Part shown: positions 33,291 to 41,250 of the stretch, piece by piece
Position numbering within the stretch: position 1 is the first letter of the stretch
Layout of the letters: every line of letters starts with the position of its first letter
Assembly: GCF_005222815.1 (NCBI RefSeq)
Contig: NZ_STGB01000004.1
Location: forward strand, 806,001-870,000
Source: Roseomonas sp. AR75
Lineage (GTDB): Bacteria > Pseudomonadota > Alphaproteobacteria > Acetobacterales > Acetobacteraceae
DNA: 64,000 nucleotides
Direction: 5' to 3'
Made by a program: the position numbers and the translations under genes
The notes under the pieces: model-generated
Database searches by the model: none
Told to the model about the DNA's origin: nothing
What the model saw: only the letters and a program-made list of their open reading frames with translations

Positions 33291-33647
33291 TCAGCCCGCG
33301 CGCAGCACCGTCACGCCCGCGGCGGCATGCGGCAGCGGGCAACCCGTCGCTTGCCGATAGGCGGCGGCGAAGGCGTCCCGTTCCAGCGCCTCGCATTCGT
33401 CCAGCCAGCGCAGCAGGCGCCGTTCGGCGCGCGCGCTGCTGCCGGTCTTGCGGCGGAAGGCGCGCCAGAGGATCAGCGCATTGACCGCCCAGGCGTCATA
33501 GGCGTGGGCGTGGATCCGGCGGCGGATGGCGGGCGGCAGCGCATCGAAGGCGGCCCAGTCGTCGCCGGGCCAGCGGCGCCACATCCGCTCCCGCTCGGTC
33601 ACGTCATTGGCGACGATGACCGTGTCCGTTCGCGGCGACGGGATCAA
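33291..33647 (-). CDS. DUF6525-like small protein
   Basis: A 118-residue protein with a GDDWAAFDALPPAIRRRIHAHAYDAWAVNAL core, an Arg/Lys-rich middle, and a helical C-terminus containing EALERDAFAAAYRQATG. I tentatively assign it to the small alphaproteobacterial DUF6525 group; no function is known to me. The start is set at TTG 33647, because TTGA overlaps the stop of the AztD-like gene and GGAG sits 7 nt upstream. A GTG at 33602 is the alternative. The coupling makes it the second gene of a putative Zur-controlled unit. Confidence 0.6.
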   Translation of the reverse strand: MIPSPRTDTVIVANDVTERERMWRRWPGDDWAAFDALPPAIRRRIHAHAYDAWAVNALILWRAFRRKTGSSARAERRLLRWLDECEALERDAFAAAYRQATGCPLPHAAAGVTVLRAG

Positions 33648-34804
33648 TGGCGCTCTCCGGTCAGCGAGACCAGCCGGATGTCGAAGGGCGCGCCGCCCGT
33701 CTCGATCACGCGCCGCAGAACGAGCGTCCCGGCATCGTGCAGGCGGATGGCACCCGCGGCCGGGTCGCTCACCGCGACGAGGTCGCCGGCGGCGGAAAGC
33801 CGCGCCCGTGCGACGGCGGAGCCGCCTTCCAGGCTGTAGCGGCCGGTGGCCTGCACCTGCGCCTTCGGCGTGCCGTCCAGCGTGGAGAAGGCGTGCAGCA
33901 CGCCGTCCTCGGTGATCACGTAGCCCGTATCGGCCTGCGCCGGGTTCAGCGCGAAATGGAGCCGGCGCGCGGGCAGCGGCACCACGCGCATCGTCCCCGC
34001 GTCGGCGTCGATCACCACCATCGCGTCCGGCCCGAAGTCGCCGAGCAGCAGCCGCCAATCCTCGCCCCCCTCGAGGTTGCGCACCATGCGCGACCCGGCG
34101 CCCGCGGGATTGGCCAGTTTGCGGAAGGCGCCGCTGCCCATGTCGAGCAGCAGGACGCCATCGGCGCAACCGAAGGCGATCACCGGGCCGGTGCGCGCCG
34201 CGCCGTGCAGCATGGGACAATCGGCGCTGCGTGCCTGCTCGGCGCCGGCGAGGTCGCGCAGGCTGATCCCGTTCGGCCGCGCGCCGGCGGCCGGGGCTTC
34301 GCTGATCGCAACGCGCGGGCCGGCGGAGCCGGCGAAGGGGAAGGCGACGCCGTGATGCGGATGCGCGGCGGTGAGGCGCGTCGGGGACGCCTCCTGCCCG
34401 AGCTCGATCACCATGGCCGCGCCGTCGCCGTCGAAATATGCGGCGAGGAAGCCGTCGCCGCTGACGATATGGGAAGGGCGCGGCCCGCGCAGCTCGACCG
34501 GCAGGCGGGCGGGTGCGGCGACATGCAGGTCGGCGTGGTCGCCATGGCCATCCCGTTCCAGCCCGGTCTCCAGCAGCGTGACCCGGCCGAGCCGCGCTTC
34601 GGTGAGCGCGACCTGGCCGGCATGCAGCCCCTCATGCAGGCGGGCGGGCTCGGCGGTTTCGACGCGCAGCAGCGGCGCGCCCGCCTCGTCCAGCACGCTG
34701 ACCTGCGGCGCGGCGTGGTCTGCCACCACCAGCCGGGTGGCCGTGACGGTCTGGGCCGCGGCCGGCGCAGCGAGGAGAAGCAGGGCGGCAAGGGGTCGCA
34801 TCAT
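33644..34804 (-). CDS. aztD: AztD-like periplasmic zinc metallochaperone
   Basis: A 386-residue exported beta-propeller-like protein (signal MRPLAALLLLAAPAAAQ). Repeated strands such as RLVVADHAAPQVSVLDEAG, GVLLLDMGSG and MVVIDADAGTMRVVPLP support a propeller. The zinc-chaperone landmarks of AztD appear as DGHGDHADLH (85-94), HPHHGVAFP (from 148) and CPMLHG with FGCADG (Cys196, Cys213). AztD passes zinc to the binding protein AztC in Paracoccus. Here no aztABC genes are adjacent. A Zur-like operator lies 32 bp upstream, over the predicted -10. The family assignment is from recognised motifs, not a search. Confidence 0.75.
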   Translation of the reverse strand: MMRPLAALLLLAAPAAAQTVTATRLVVADHAAPQVSVLDEAGAPLLRVETAEPARLHEGLHAGQVALTEARLGRVTLLETGLERDGHGDHADLHVAAPARLPVELRGPRPSHIVSGDGFLAAYFDGDGAAMVIELGQEASPTRLTAAHPHHGVAFPFAGSAGPRVAISEAPAAGARPNGISLRDLAGAEQARSADCPMLHGAARTGPVIAFGCADGVLLLDMGSGAFRKLANPAGAGSRMVRNLEGGEDWRLLLGDFGPDAMVVIDADAGTMRVVPLPARRLHFALNPAQADTGYVITEDGVLHAFSTLDGTPKAQVQATGRYSLEGGSAVARARLSAAGDLVAVSDPAAGAIRLHDAGTLVLRRVIETGGAPFDIRLVSLTGERH

Positions 34805-34835
34805 CGGAAGACCTGCGAAGGGCGGTATGATTGAC

Positions 34836-34850
34836 TGTTATCATATAACA
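34836..34850. promoter_or_regulatory. Zur-like operator, aztD-proximal
   Basis: TGTTATCATATAACA is an AT-rich 6-3-6 palindrome in otherwise GC-rich DNA. It matches the alphaproteobacterial Zur-box style (TGTTATANNATAACA-like). Read on the minus strand, it abuts a possible promoter: TTGTCG at 34876-34871, then 17 bp, then TTATGT at 34853-34848. Bound repressor would therefore block aztD transcription when zinc is sufficient. Confidence 0.72.
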
Positions 34851-34918
34851 TAACGTAAACCAGGTCGGCGCGACAAGATGGTGGCCCAGCGCCGCTGCAT
34901 CGCCTTGCATCTGAAGTT

Positions 34919-34935
34919 ATGTTATCACATAACAT
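34919..34935. promoter_or_regulatory. Zur-like operator, cobW-remnant-proximal
   Basis: ATGTTATCACATAACAT is a perfect 7-3-7 palindrome, sharing TGTTATCA-ATAACA with the operator 84 bp away. It faces the plus-strand CobW remnant that starts within about 50 bp. COG0523 GTPases are classic Zur-regulon members, so the box is probably the surviving operator of the decayed gene. Confidence 0.72.
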
Positions 34936-34982
34936 CGCACATGCGCAGCATCCTCGCCCCCCGCCCAGCATGCCGGGCCTGA

Positions 34983-35556
34983 CGCTCGAAGCCTTCCCGG
35001 CTGCTGGGCGCGATCCCCTGCCGTGTGCTCGGCACCGGGCGATTCGATTTCGCGCAGGCCAGCCAGGCGGCAGGCTGGGCGCAGGCGCTTTCCGGCCAGC
35101 ACCTTCCGGAGAGCGAGGCGTTCGGCATCGGCAGCTTCGTCTGGCGCGCGCGTCGCCCGCTGCATCCGGCGCGCTTCAAGACGCTGATCGAGAGCGAACT
35201 GCCCCGGCGTGGTGCGGGCCAAGGGCTTCTTCTGGCTCGCCACGCGGCTGCCCTGGGCCGGATCCTGGCAGCTTGCCGGCAGCGTGGGCCGGCATGAGGC
35301 GGCGGGCTTCTGGTGGGCCGCGCAGCCGGAATCGCGCTGGCCGCAGGACCCGGAATGGCGCCGCACCGTCCTGGCGAACTGGGAGGAACCCTTCGGCGAC
35401 CGCCGCCAGGCGATCGTCGTCATCGGGATCGGCATGGACGAGCCCCGGCTGCGCCGTCGCTTCGACGCCTGCCTGCTGACCGAGGCCGAGATGCGCGGCG
35501 GGCCGAAGGCCTGGGCGAAGCTGCCGGACCCCTTCCCGCGCTGGGCGGCGGGCTGA
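34983..35556 (+). pseudogene. Remnant of a CobW/COG0523 zinc-related GTPase (C-terminal part, frameshifted)
   Basis: The translated DNA matches only the C-terminal half of CobW-family GTP-dependent metal chaperones: VLGTGRFDFAQAS, HLPESEAFGIGSFVWRARRPLHP, then, in another frame, VVRAKGFFWLATR, GRHEAAGFWWAA, WPQDPEWRRTV, FGDRRQAIVVIGIGMDE and PDPFPRWAAG. The frame changes at a CCCC run (35202-35205); with one C fewer, ESELPGVVRAKGFF would read through. The N-terminal GTPase domain (Walker A, CxCC motif) is entirely missing, although a Zur-like box sits where the gene should start. This indicates deletion plus frameshift, so the gene is probably dead. A sequencing error could explain the frameshift but not the missing domain. 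Confidence 0.8.
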
Positions 35557-35562
35557 GCGCGC

Positions 35563-35943
35563 CTACCAGGTCCGGATGGGCGGCGACTTCACCTCCACCG
35601 TCACCGTCTCCTCCAGCGCCTCCATGTGGTGCACGACGCCGGGCCGGTGCTGGAACGCGTCGCCCGGGCCGGCCTCCCAGCTTTGCTCCCCGATGGTCAC
35701 GCGCATGCGGCCGCGCACCACATAGACGATGCTGTCATGATCGGCATGGGAATGCGGGCGGGAGCCGCCGCCGGCGGCGAAGGTGGTCTCCACCAGCACC
35801 ATGCTGGGCGTCGCCGCCAGCAGGCGCAGCAGCACCGGCCCGGGCAGCGGGCGGCCCTCCACCTCCGTGATGCGGGTGGTCTCGGCCTCGGCCGAGGCGA
35901 TGAAGGGCTGGTCGAGCGGCGGCACCAGGCGGCTGGCGGACAT
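35563..35943 (-). CDS. Cupin-domain protein
   Basis: A 126-residue single-domain cupin. Motif 1 is GGGSRPHSHADHDSIVYVVRGRM, with the His/His/Asp-type metal ligands and conserved Gly. Motif 2 is GDAFQHRPGVVHHMEAL, with the last His. The start at 35943 gives MSASRLVPPLDQPF. Small cupins of this type may be isomerases, dioxygenases or binding proteins; function cannot be inferred. It is convergent with the CobW remnant, six bp apart, and divergent from rpsA across a 388-bp gap. Confidence 0.8.
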   Translation of the reverse strand: MSASRLVPPLDQPFIASAEAETTRITEVEGRPLPGPVLLRLLAATPSMVLVETTFAAGGGSRPHSHADHDSIVYVVRGRMRVTIGEQSWEAGPGDAFQHRPGVVHHMEALEETVTVEVKSPPIRTW

Positions 35944-36331
35944 CGGCGGCACTCCGGTTCGGGCGGTGCAGCATGCCTCCTGGGCAAGGAACAGCGCCAG
36001 CCGGGAGCCGCTTGCGCCACGTTGCGGCCCGATTCCGCTTGACTCCGTTAAGCTTTCGGGCGTAACCGCGCCCCCGAACCGCGTGCCGCAGGGCATCGCG
36101 GTGCTCCTGCGCAGGCGACGGGGGAGCGATCCGGGCGACGGCTTCGTCGCCGCCCGTGTCGCGGTCGCCATCCTCGGGGGCCGGTACCGGCGGACCGTCA
36201 CCCCGCCTTCAGACGAAGGGCCGCCCGGATCCACAGGGGACCGATGCGGTCAGGTCGTGCCCGTGGGCGAGGCCCGCGGGGGCGCATACCCCTTGGCCCA
36301 GACCGGGCCTGACCCAGGAACCACCCACCGC
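35944..36331 (+). promoter_or_regulatory. rpsA: 388-bp gene-free leader upstream of rpsA
   Basis: No convincing gene is seen on either strand. A possible promoter is TTGACT (36039-36044) with TAACCG (36063-36068) 18 bp later, in a locally AT-richer patch (GTTAAGCTTT). That would give a leader of about 260 nt before the rpsA ATG. Long leaders are used for autogenous control of S1 in other bacteria; no specific structure could be demonstrated by eye here. Confidence 0.4.
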
Positions 36332-38059
36332 ATGGCAAGTGCCACCACCCTCGCCCGCGAAGCTGCCAGCTTTGGCGCGGAAGAGGATTTCGCCGCCCTC
36401 CTCGACGCCACGCTCGGCGACAACACCGGCTTCGCCGGTTCGGTCATCACCGGCAAGGTCATCCGCGTGGATGACGACTTCGCGGTCGTGGATGTCGGCC
36501 TCAAGAGCGAGGGCCGCGTCCCCCTCAAGGAATTCGCGCCCCAGGGCGCCAAGCCGGACGTCAAGCCCGGCGACGTGATCGAGCTCTTCGTCGAGCGCTA
36601 TGAGGACCGCGACGGCTCCATCGTCCTCAGCCGCGAGAAGGCCCGCCGGGAAGAGGCGTGGACCAACCTCGAGAAGTCCTTCACCGCGCAGCAGCGCGTG
36701 AACGGCGTGATCTTCGGCCGCGTCAAGGGCGGCTTCACCGTGGATCTCGGCGGCGCGGTCGCGTTCCTGCCGGGCAGCCAGGTGGACATCCGCCCCGTCC
36801 GCGACGTGACGCCGCTGATGGGCAGCCCGCAGCCCTTCCAGATCCTCAAGATGGACCGCGCCCGCGGCAACATCGTCGTCAGCCGCCGCGCCGTGCTGGA
36901 AGAGACCCGCGCCGAGCAGCGCGCCGAACTCGTCCAGGGCCTGAAGGAAGGCATGGTGCTCGACGGCGTGGTGAAGAACATCACCGACTACGGCGCCTTC
37001 GTGGACCTCGGAGGCGTGGACGGCCTGCTGCACGTGACGGACATCGCCTGGCGCCGGATCAACCACCCGAGCGAGGCGCTGACCATCGGCCAGCAGGTCA
37101 AGGTGCAGGTCATCCGCTTCAACCCCGAGACGCAGCGCATCAGCCTCGGCATGAAGCAGCTGATGGCCGACCCGTGGGAGAATGTCGCGACCAAGTATCC
37201 GGTCGGCGGCAAGTTCTCCGGCCGCGTCACGAACATCACCGATTACGGCGCCTTCGTGGAGCTGGAGCCGGGCGTCGAGGGCCTCGTGCATGTCAGCGAG
37301 ATGTCCTGGACGAAGAAGAACGTGCATCCCGGCAAGATCGTCGCGACCAGCCAGGAAGTGGACGTCGTCATCCTCGACGTCGATGGGCCCAAGCGCCGCA
37401 TCTCCCTCGGCCTCAAGCAGGCCGTGGGCAATCCCTGGGATGTCTTCGCCGAGCAGAACCCGCCCGGCGCCGTCATCGAGGGCGAGATCCGCAACATCAC
37501 CGAGTTCGGCCTGTTCATCGGCCTCGGCCCGGATCTCGACGGCATGGTGCACATGTCCGACCTCAGCTGGGACGAGCCCGGCGAGGTCGCCATGCAGGCC
37601 TACAAGAAGGGCGACATGGTCAAGGCCAAGGTGCTGGACGTCGATGTCGAGAAGGAGCGCATCTCCCTCGGCATCAAGCAGCTCCAGGCCGACCCGGCCG
37701 CCGAGGTTCTCGACCGCATCCGCAAGGGCGAGGTCGTGACCTGCATCGTGACCAAGGTCGAGGCCAATGGCATCGAGGTGAAGGTGGACGACGTGCTGAC
37801 GGGCTTCATCCGTCGCGCCGAGCTCGCCCGCGACCGCCAGGACCAGCGCCCCGAGCGCTTCGCCGTGGGCGAGAAGGTGGATGCGAAGGTCACCGCCGTG
37901 GACCGCGCCGGCCGCCGCCTGGCCCTGACCATCAAGGGCAAGGAAGTCGAGGAAGAGCGCCAGGCGATGCAGGAGTACGGGTCGTCCGACTCCGGCGCCT
38001 CGCTCGGCGACATCCTGGGCGCCGCGATCCGCCGCCGGAATCAGGGCGGGGACGAGTGA
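36332..38059 (+). CDS. rpsA: 30S ribosomal protein S1
   Basis: A 575-residue RNA-binding ribosomal protein that recruits mRNA to the 30S subunit. Six S1/OB domains can be followed: first GFAGSVITGKVIRVDDDFAVVD, second VNGVIFGRVKGGFTVDLGGAVAF, third GMVLDGVVKNITDYGAFVDLGG, fourth GGKFSGRVTNITDYGAFVELEPG, fifth GAVIEGEIRNITEFGLFIGLGP, sixth VVTCIVTKVEANGIEVKVDD. The length is standard. ATG 36332 gives MASATTLARE. In many alphaproteobacteria it directly follows cmk; here about 4 kb of accessory DNA intervenes, and it has its own leader and terminator. Confidence 0.97.
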   Translation: MASATTLAREAASFGAEEDFAALLDATLGDNTGFAGSVITGKVIRVDDDFAVVDVGLKSEGRVPLKEFAPQGAKPDVKPGDVIELFVERYEDRDGSIVLSREKARREEAWTNLEKSFTAQQRVNGVIFGRVKGGFTVDLGGAVAFLPGSQVDIRPVRDVTPLMGSPQPFQILKMDRARGNIVVSRRAVLEETRAEQRAELVQGLKEGMVLDGVVKNITDYGAFVDLGGVDGLLHVTDIAWRRINHPSEALTIGQQVKVQVIRFNPETQRISLGMKQLMADPWENVATKYPVGGKFSGRVTNITDYGAFVELEPGVEGLVHVSEMSWTKKNVHPGKIVATSQEVDVVILDVDGPKRRISLGLKQAVGNPWDVFAEQNPPGAVIEGEIRNITEFGLFIGLGPDLDGMVHMSDLSWDEPGEVAMQAYKKGDMVKAKVLDVDVEKERISLGIKQLQADPAAEVLDRIRKGEVVTCIVTKVEANGIEVKVDDVLTGFIRRAELARDRQDQRPERFAVGEKVDAKVTAVDRAGRRLALTIKGKEVEEERQAMQEYGSSDSGASLGDILGAAIRRRNQGGDE

Positions 38060-38063
38060 TCCC

Positions 38064-38130
38064 GACGGGCCGCGTCACGCGGCCCGTCAACAAACTTGCC
38101 GAGCCCCGGGCAGCAGCGCTGCCCGGGGCT
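38064..38130 (+). terminator. Tandem hairpins ending the rpsA transcript
   Basis: Two stem-loops follow rpsA. The first is GACGGGCCGCG-TCA-CGCGGCCCGTC (38064-38088). The second is AGCCCCGGGCAGC-AGC-GCTGCCCGGGGCT (38102-38130), which is followed by TCTCATTT. The second, with its T-rich tail, looks like a Rho-independent terminator. It lies 59 bp before sppA. Confidence 0.78.
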
Positions 38131-38189
38131 TCTCATTTGCGCCGCGTCAGGCGCTTGGCCGCAAGCGGCCGGAAGGGCATATCCGCGCC

Positions 38190-39113
38190 ATGCCGCTCGA
38201 TGCAGACCTCCTCTACGACCGCCGCCGGCTGAAGCGGCGGCTCGCGCTCTGGCGCGGCTTCGCCGTGCTGGCCGTCGCGGGGCTCATCGCCCTCGTCGTG
38301 GCGCTGCGGCACGATCCCACGGGCCTGCTGCCCGGAGGCGCGCATGTCGCACGGCTCAAGGTGGACGGCTTCATCGGCGACGATCGCCGCCTGGCCGAGG
38401 CACTGGAGCGCACGCGTCGCGACGAGTCGGTACGTGCCGTGATCGTCGCCATCGACAGCCCCGGCGGCAGCGTCGCCGGCGGGGAGGCGCTCTACGCCAA
38501 TCTCGCCCGAATCGCCGAGCGCAAGCCGGTCGTCGCCGTGATGAGCGGCACCGCCGCGTCCGCCGGCTACATGGCCGCGCTGCCCGCGCAGCGGATCTTC
38601 GCGCGCGAGGCCACGGTCACCGGTTCGATCGGCGTGCTGCTGCAATCCTTCGATGTTTCGGAGCTGATGAACCAGCTTGGCGTGCGCGCCGAGACCATCG
38701 CGTCCGGCCCCTTCAAGGCGCAGCCCAGCCCGTTCCGCCCGCTGACCGAGGAAGGGCGCGATCAGTTGCAGCGGGTGGTGCGCGACCTGCACGACCAGTT
38801 CGTCGCCAAGGTGGTGGCAGGCCGCCACATGCCGGTCGAACGCGTTCGGGAGCTTGCCGATGGCCGCATCTTCACCGGGCGGGAAGCCGTCGGTCTCGGC
38901 CTGGTCGATGCGATCGGCGGCGAGGCGGAGGCGCGCGCCTGGCTTGCGGAGACGCGCGCGGTTCCCGCTTCGTTGCCGGTGCGCGACATCGAGACGCGCG
39001 GATTCGCCGAACGCACCTTCGGTGCCGTGCTCGGCGAGGCGATCCGCGCGACGATTGCGGAATGGCTTGTCGTTGACCGCGTGCGCGCGCTTTGGCAGCC
39101 TGCCTTCCGGTAG
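38190..39113 (+). CDS. sppA: Signal peptide peptidase SppA (short form)
   Basis: A 307-residue membrane-anchored S49 peptidase that degrades cleaved signal peptides. One N-terminal span (GFAVLAVAGLIALVVAL, about 23-40) anchors the protein. IDSPGGSVAGGEALYANL precedes the nucleophile Ser in MSGTAASAGYMAAL. The catalytic Lys is in ASGPFKAQPSPFRPLT. The length is that of the single-domain 36K type, not the fused E. coli form. Gene order rpsA-sppA-ihfB is conserved. Confidence 0.92.
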   Translation: MPLDADLLYDRRRLKRRLALWRGFAVLAVAGLIALVVALRHDPTGLLPGGAHVARLKVDGFIGDDRRLAEALERTRRDESVRAVIVAIDSPGGSVAGGEALYANLARIAERKPVVAVMSGTAASAGYMAALPAQRIFAREATVTGSIGVLLQSFDVSELMNQLGVRAETIASGPFKAQPSPFRPLTEEGRDQLQRVVRDLHDQFVAKVVAGRHMPVERVRELADGRIFTGREAVGLGLVDAIGGEAEARAWLAETRAVPASLPVRDIETRGFAERTFGAVLGEAIRATIAEWLVVDRVRALWQPAFR

Positions 39114-39135
39114 GGGAAGAGGCTCGCCTTCACCG

Positions 39136-39465
39136 ATGACGCGATCGGAACTGATCGCCCAGCTCGCGGCATCCAACCCGCATCTGCGGCAACCCGATGT
39201 CGAGCTGATCGTATCCACGATCTTCGACGAGATCACCGAGGCGCTGGCCCGCGGTGATCGCGTGGAGCTGCGCGGATTTGGCGCCTTCTCCATCAAGCGG
39301 CGCGATCCGCGCACCGGGCGCAACCCGCGCACCGGATCGGCGGTGGAGGTGTCCGCGAAGTCGGTGCCCTACTTCAAGCCGGGCAAGGAGCTGCGCGAGC
39401 GCGTCAATGGCGGCCCGCTGCAGACCCCCGCGCGCAAGCCCCGCACCCCCACGCCGGTCGGCTGA
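39136..39465 (+). CDS. ihfB: Integration host factor subunit beta
   Basis: A 109-residue DNA-bending protein. MTRSELIAQLAASNPHL opens the dimerisation helices, and GDRVELRGFGAFSIKRRDPRTGRNPRTG is the saddle plus the minor-groove-inserting arm with the conserved Pro. KSVPYFKPGKELRERVN closes the fold. A short Pro-rich tail follows. The start at 39136 is 22 bp after sppA. IHF-beta is expected because it lies in the conserved rpsA-sppA-ihfB order; the separate HU-like gene is at 16981. Confidence 0.93.
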   Translation: MTRSELIAQLAASNPHLRQPDVELIVSTIFDEITEALARGDRVELRGFGAFSIKRRDPRTGRNPRTGSAVEVSAKSVPYFKPGKELRERVNGGPLQTPARKPRTPTPVG

Positions 39466-39539
39466 CGCTTCCCGATCGCCCCGGCCCGGCGTAGAGGGGG
39501 GGCAGCCTTTGCCTGCCCCTTTCCGCCCGGAGGAATGTC

Positions 39540-39902
39540 ATGCGCTGGGTGCTGTTCGTGCCGCTGGTCATCCTGCTCGCGCTCTTCGCGCTGTCGAACC
39601 AGCAAGAGGTGCAGATCCGGCTCTGGCCCTTCGACGTGATCGCGGTCTCCACCTTCGGCATGGCGACGCTGCTGATCGCAGCGGTCGCCTTCCTGGTCGG
39701 CGCGCTGGTGGCCTGGAGCGCGGCGCTGCCGGCGCGGCGCCGGGCAGCGCGGCTGGAACAGGCCGCGAAGCTGATGGAGGCGGAACTCGCCGCCTACCAC
39801 GCGCGGGACGAGCAGGTGCGGCGCGACGCCGCGATGGGACGGGTGCCGGAAGCGTCGCTGGTGCCGGCCTCGGCCATGCTTCCCGCGCCCGCACGCCGAT
39901 GA
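39540..39902 (+). CDS. LapA (lipopolysaccharide assembly protein A) domain protein
   Basis: A 120-residue inner-membrane protein with two spans (VLFVPLVILLALFALSNQ and ATLLIAAVAFLVGALVAW) joined by the LapA-type hinge QEVQIRLWPFDVIAVSTFG. A cytosolic helical segment then runs ARRRAARLEQAAKLMEAEL. LapA works with LapB to control LPS synthesis in E. coli; a LapB partner is not in the window. A GGAGG site (39530-39534) lies 5 nt before the ATG at 39540. Its stop overlaps the pyrF start by 4 nt. Confidence 0.85.
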   Translation: MRWVLFVPLVILLALFALSNQQEVQIRLWPFDVIAVSTFGMATLLIAAVAFLVGALVAWSAALPARRRAARLEQAAKLMEAELAAYHARDEQVRRDAAMGRVPEASLVPASAMLPAPARR

Positions 39903-40606
39903 GCGCGGCCCTTCGGTGCGGCCTCTGCGTCGCGCTCGACGCGCCGGACCTTGCGACGGCAGAGGCCTGGGCGCGCGCCACGGCGCCGCATGCCGCCCTG
40001 CTGAAGGTCGGGCTGGAGCTGTTCTCGGCCGAAGGCGGCGCGGCGGTTCGTGCGATCGGGCGCCATGCGCCGGTCTTCCTCGACCTCAAGCTGCATGACA
40101 TCCCCAACACCGTCGCCGGAGCGGTGCGCGCGCTGACGCCGCTGCGCCCGGCCTGGCTGACCATCCATGCCGCCGGCGGCCCGCAGATGATCGCCGCGGC
40201 GCGGGAGGCGGCCGAGAAGGCCGGCGGGGCCGACCGCATCCGGCTGCTCGCCGTGACGGTGCTGACCAGCATCGACGCGGCGACGCTCGCCGAGACCGGC
40301 ATCTCCGGCGGTCCGGTGCAGCAGGTGCTGCGGCTCGGCCGGCTGGCGATGGAAGCCGGCGCGGATGGGCTGGTCTGCAGCCCGCGCGAGGTCGCACCGC
40401 TGCGCGATGCGCTGGGCGAGGCGCCGGTGCTGGTGGTGCCGGGGGTTCGCCCCGCCGGCAGCGCCGCCGACGACCAGGCCCGCGTCGCGACGCCGGAGGA
40501 GATGGCGGAAGCCGGCGCGGACTTCATCGTGGTGGGGCGACCGATCACGAAGGCCGCCGATCCCGGCGCGGCCGCGGCGTCGATCGGCGCCGCGCTTCGC
40601 GCGTGA
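39899..40606 (+). CDS. pyrF: Orotidine 5'-phosphate decarboxylase
   Basis: A 235-residue TIM-barrel enzyme for the last step of UMP synthesis. CVALDAPDLATAEAWARA starts the barrel. Active-site residues are in VFLDLKLHDIPNTVAGAVRAL (Asp/Lys/Asp tetrad part). VPGVRPAGSAADDQARVATPEE and FIVVGRPITKAADP bind phosphate. The start and stop overlap lapA and trpF respectively (ATGA, GTGA). The pyrimidine gene is therefore translated within a coupled lapA-pyrF-trpF run. Confidence 0.96.
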   Translation: MSAALRCGLCVALDAPDLATAEAWARATAPHAALLKVGLELFSAEGGAAVRAIGRHAPVFLDLKLHDIPNTVAGAVRALTPLRPAWLTIHAAGGPQMIAAAREAAEKAGGADRIRLLAVTVLTSIDAATLAETGISGGPVQQVLRLGRLAMEAGADGLVCSPREVAPLRDALGEAPVLVVPGVRPAGSAADDQARVATPEEMAEAGADFIVVGRPITKAADPGAAAASIGAALRA

Positions 40607-41241
40607 CCACCGCGGTCAAGATCTGCGGCATCAACGATCCCGCGGCGATGCGGGCGGCGGTCGCGGCGGGCGCGGATTTCGTGGGCTTCGTGTTCTTCCC
40701 GCCGTCGCCGCGCGCGGTGACGCCGGCCGAGGCAGCCGCGCTGGCAATGGAGGGCCCGGCGAAGGTCGGCCTCTTCGTGGATCCGACGGATGAGGCCATT
40801 GCGGCGGTGCTCGCGGCGCTGCCATTGGACCTGATCCAGTTGCATGGTGAGGAGACGCCAGCGCGTTGCGCGGCCGTCAAGGCGCGCTTCGGACTGCCGG
40901 TAATGAAGGCGCTGGGCATCGCGTCTCGCGCCGATCTCGCCCTGCTGGCCGACTACGCCCCTGCGGTGGATCGCTTCCTGCTGGACGCGAAGGCGCCCCC
41001 CGGTGCGACGCTGCCCGGCGGCAATGCCGCACCCTTCGACTGGTCGCTGCTGACCGGCGCCGCGGTGCCGCGCCCGTGGCTGCTGGCGGGCGGGCTGACG
41101 CCGGAGAATGTCACCGAGGCAGTCCGCATCGCCGGCGCGCCGGGCGTGGATGTCTCCTCCGGCGTCGAGCGCGCGCGCGGCGTCAAGGATCCGGCACGCA
41201 TCGCGGCCTTTGTCGCGGCGGCACGCGGTGAGGTGGCATAG
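40603..41241 (+). CDS. trpF: Phosphoribosylanthranilate isomerase
   Basis: A 212-residue tryptophan-pathway isomerase. The catalytic Cys is in VKICGINDPAAM, followed by GADFVGFVFFPPSPRAV, LIQLHGEETPARC with the general-acid side, and WLLAGGLTPENV. GVDVSSGVERARGVKDPARI is the phosphate-binding end. GTG 40603 overlaps the pyrF stop. Normally trpB follows at once; here a sensor histidine kinase gene is inserted. Confidence 0.95.
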   Translation: MTTAVKICGINDPAAMRAAVAAGADFVGFVFFPPSPRAVTPAEAAALAMEGPAKVGLFVDPTDEAIAAVLAALPLDLIQLHGEETPARCAAVKARFGLPVMKALGIASRADLALLADYAPAVDRFLLDAKAPPGATLPGGNAAPFDWSLLTGAAVPRPWLLAGGLTPENVTEAVRIAGAPGVDVSSGVERARGVKDPARIAAFVAAARGEVA

Positions 41242-41250
41242 CGCGGCGCA

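Noticed and set aside
35202..35205. The frameshift as programmed translation in an intact CobW gene
   Set aside because: The GTPase domain is missing altogether upstream of the shift, so a programmed shift could not restore a functional protein.
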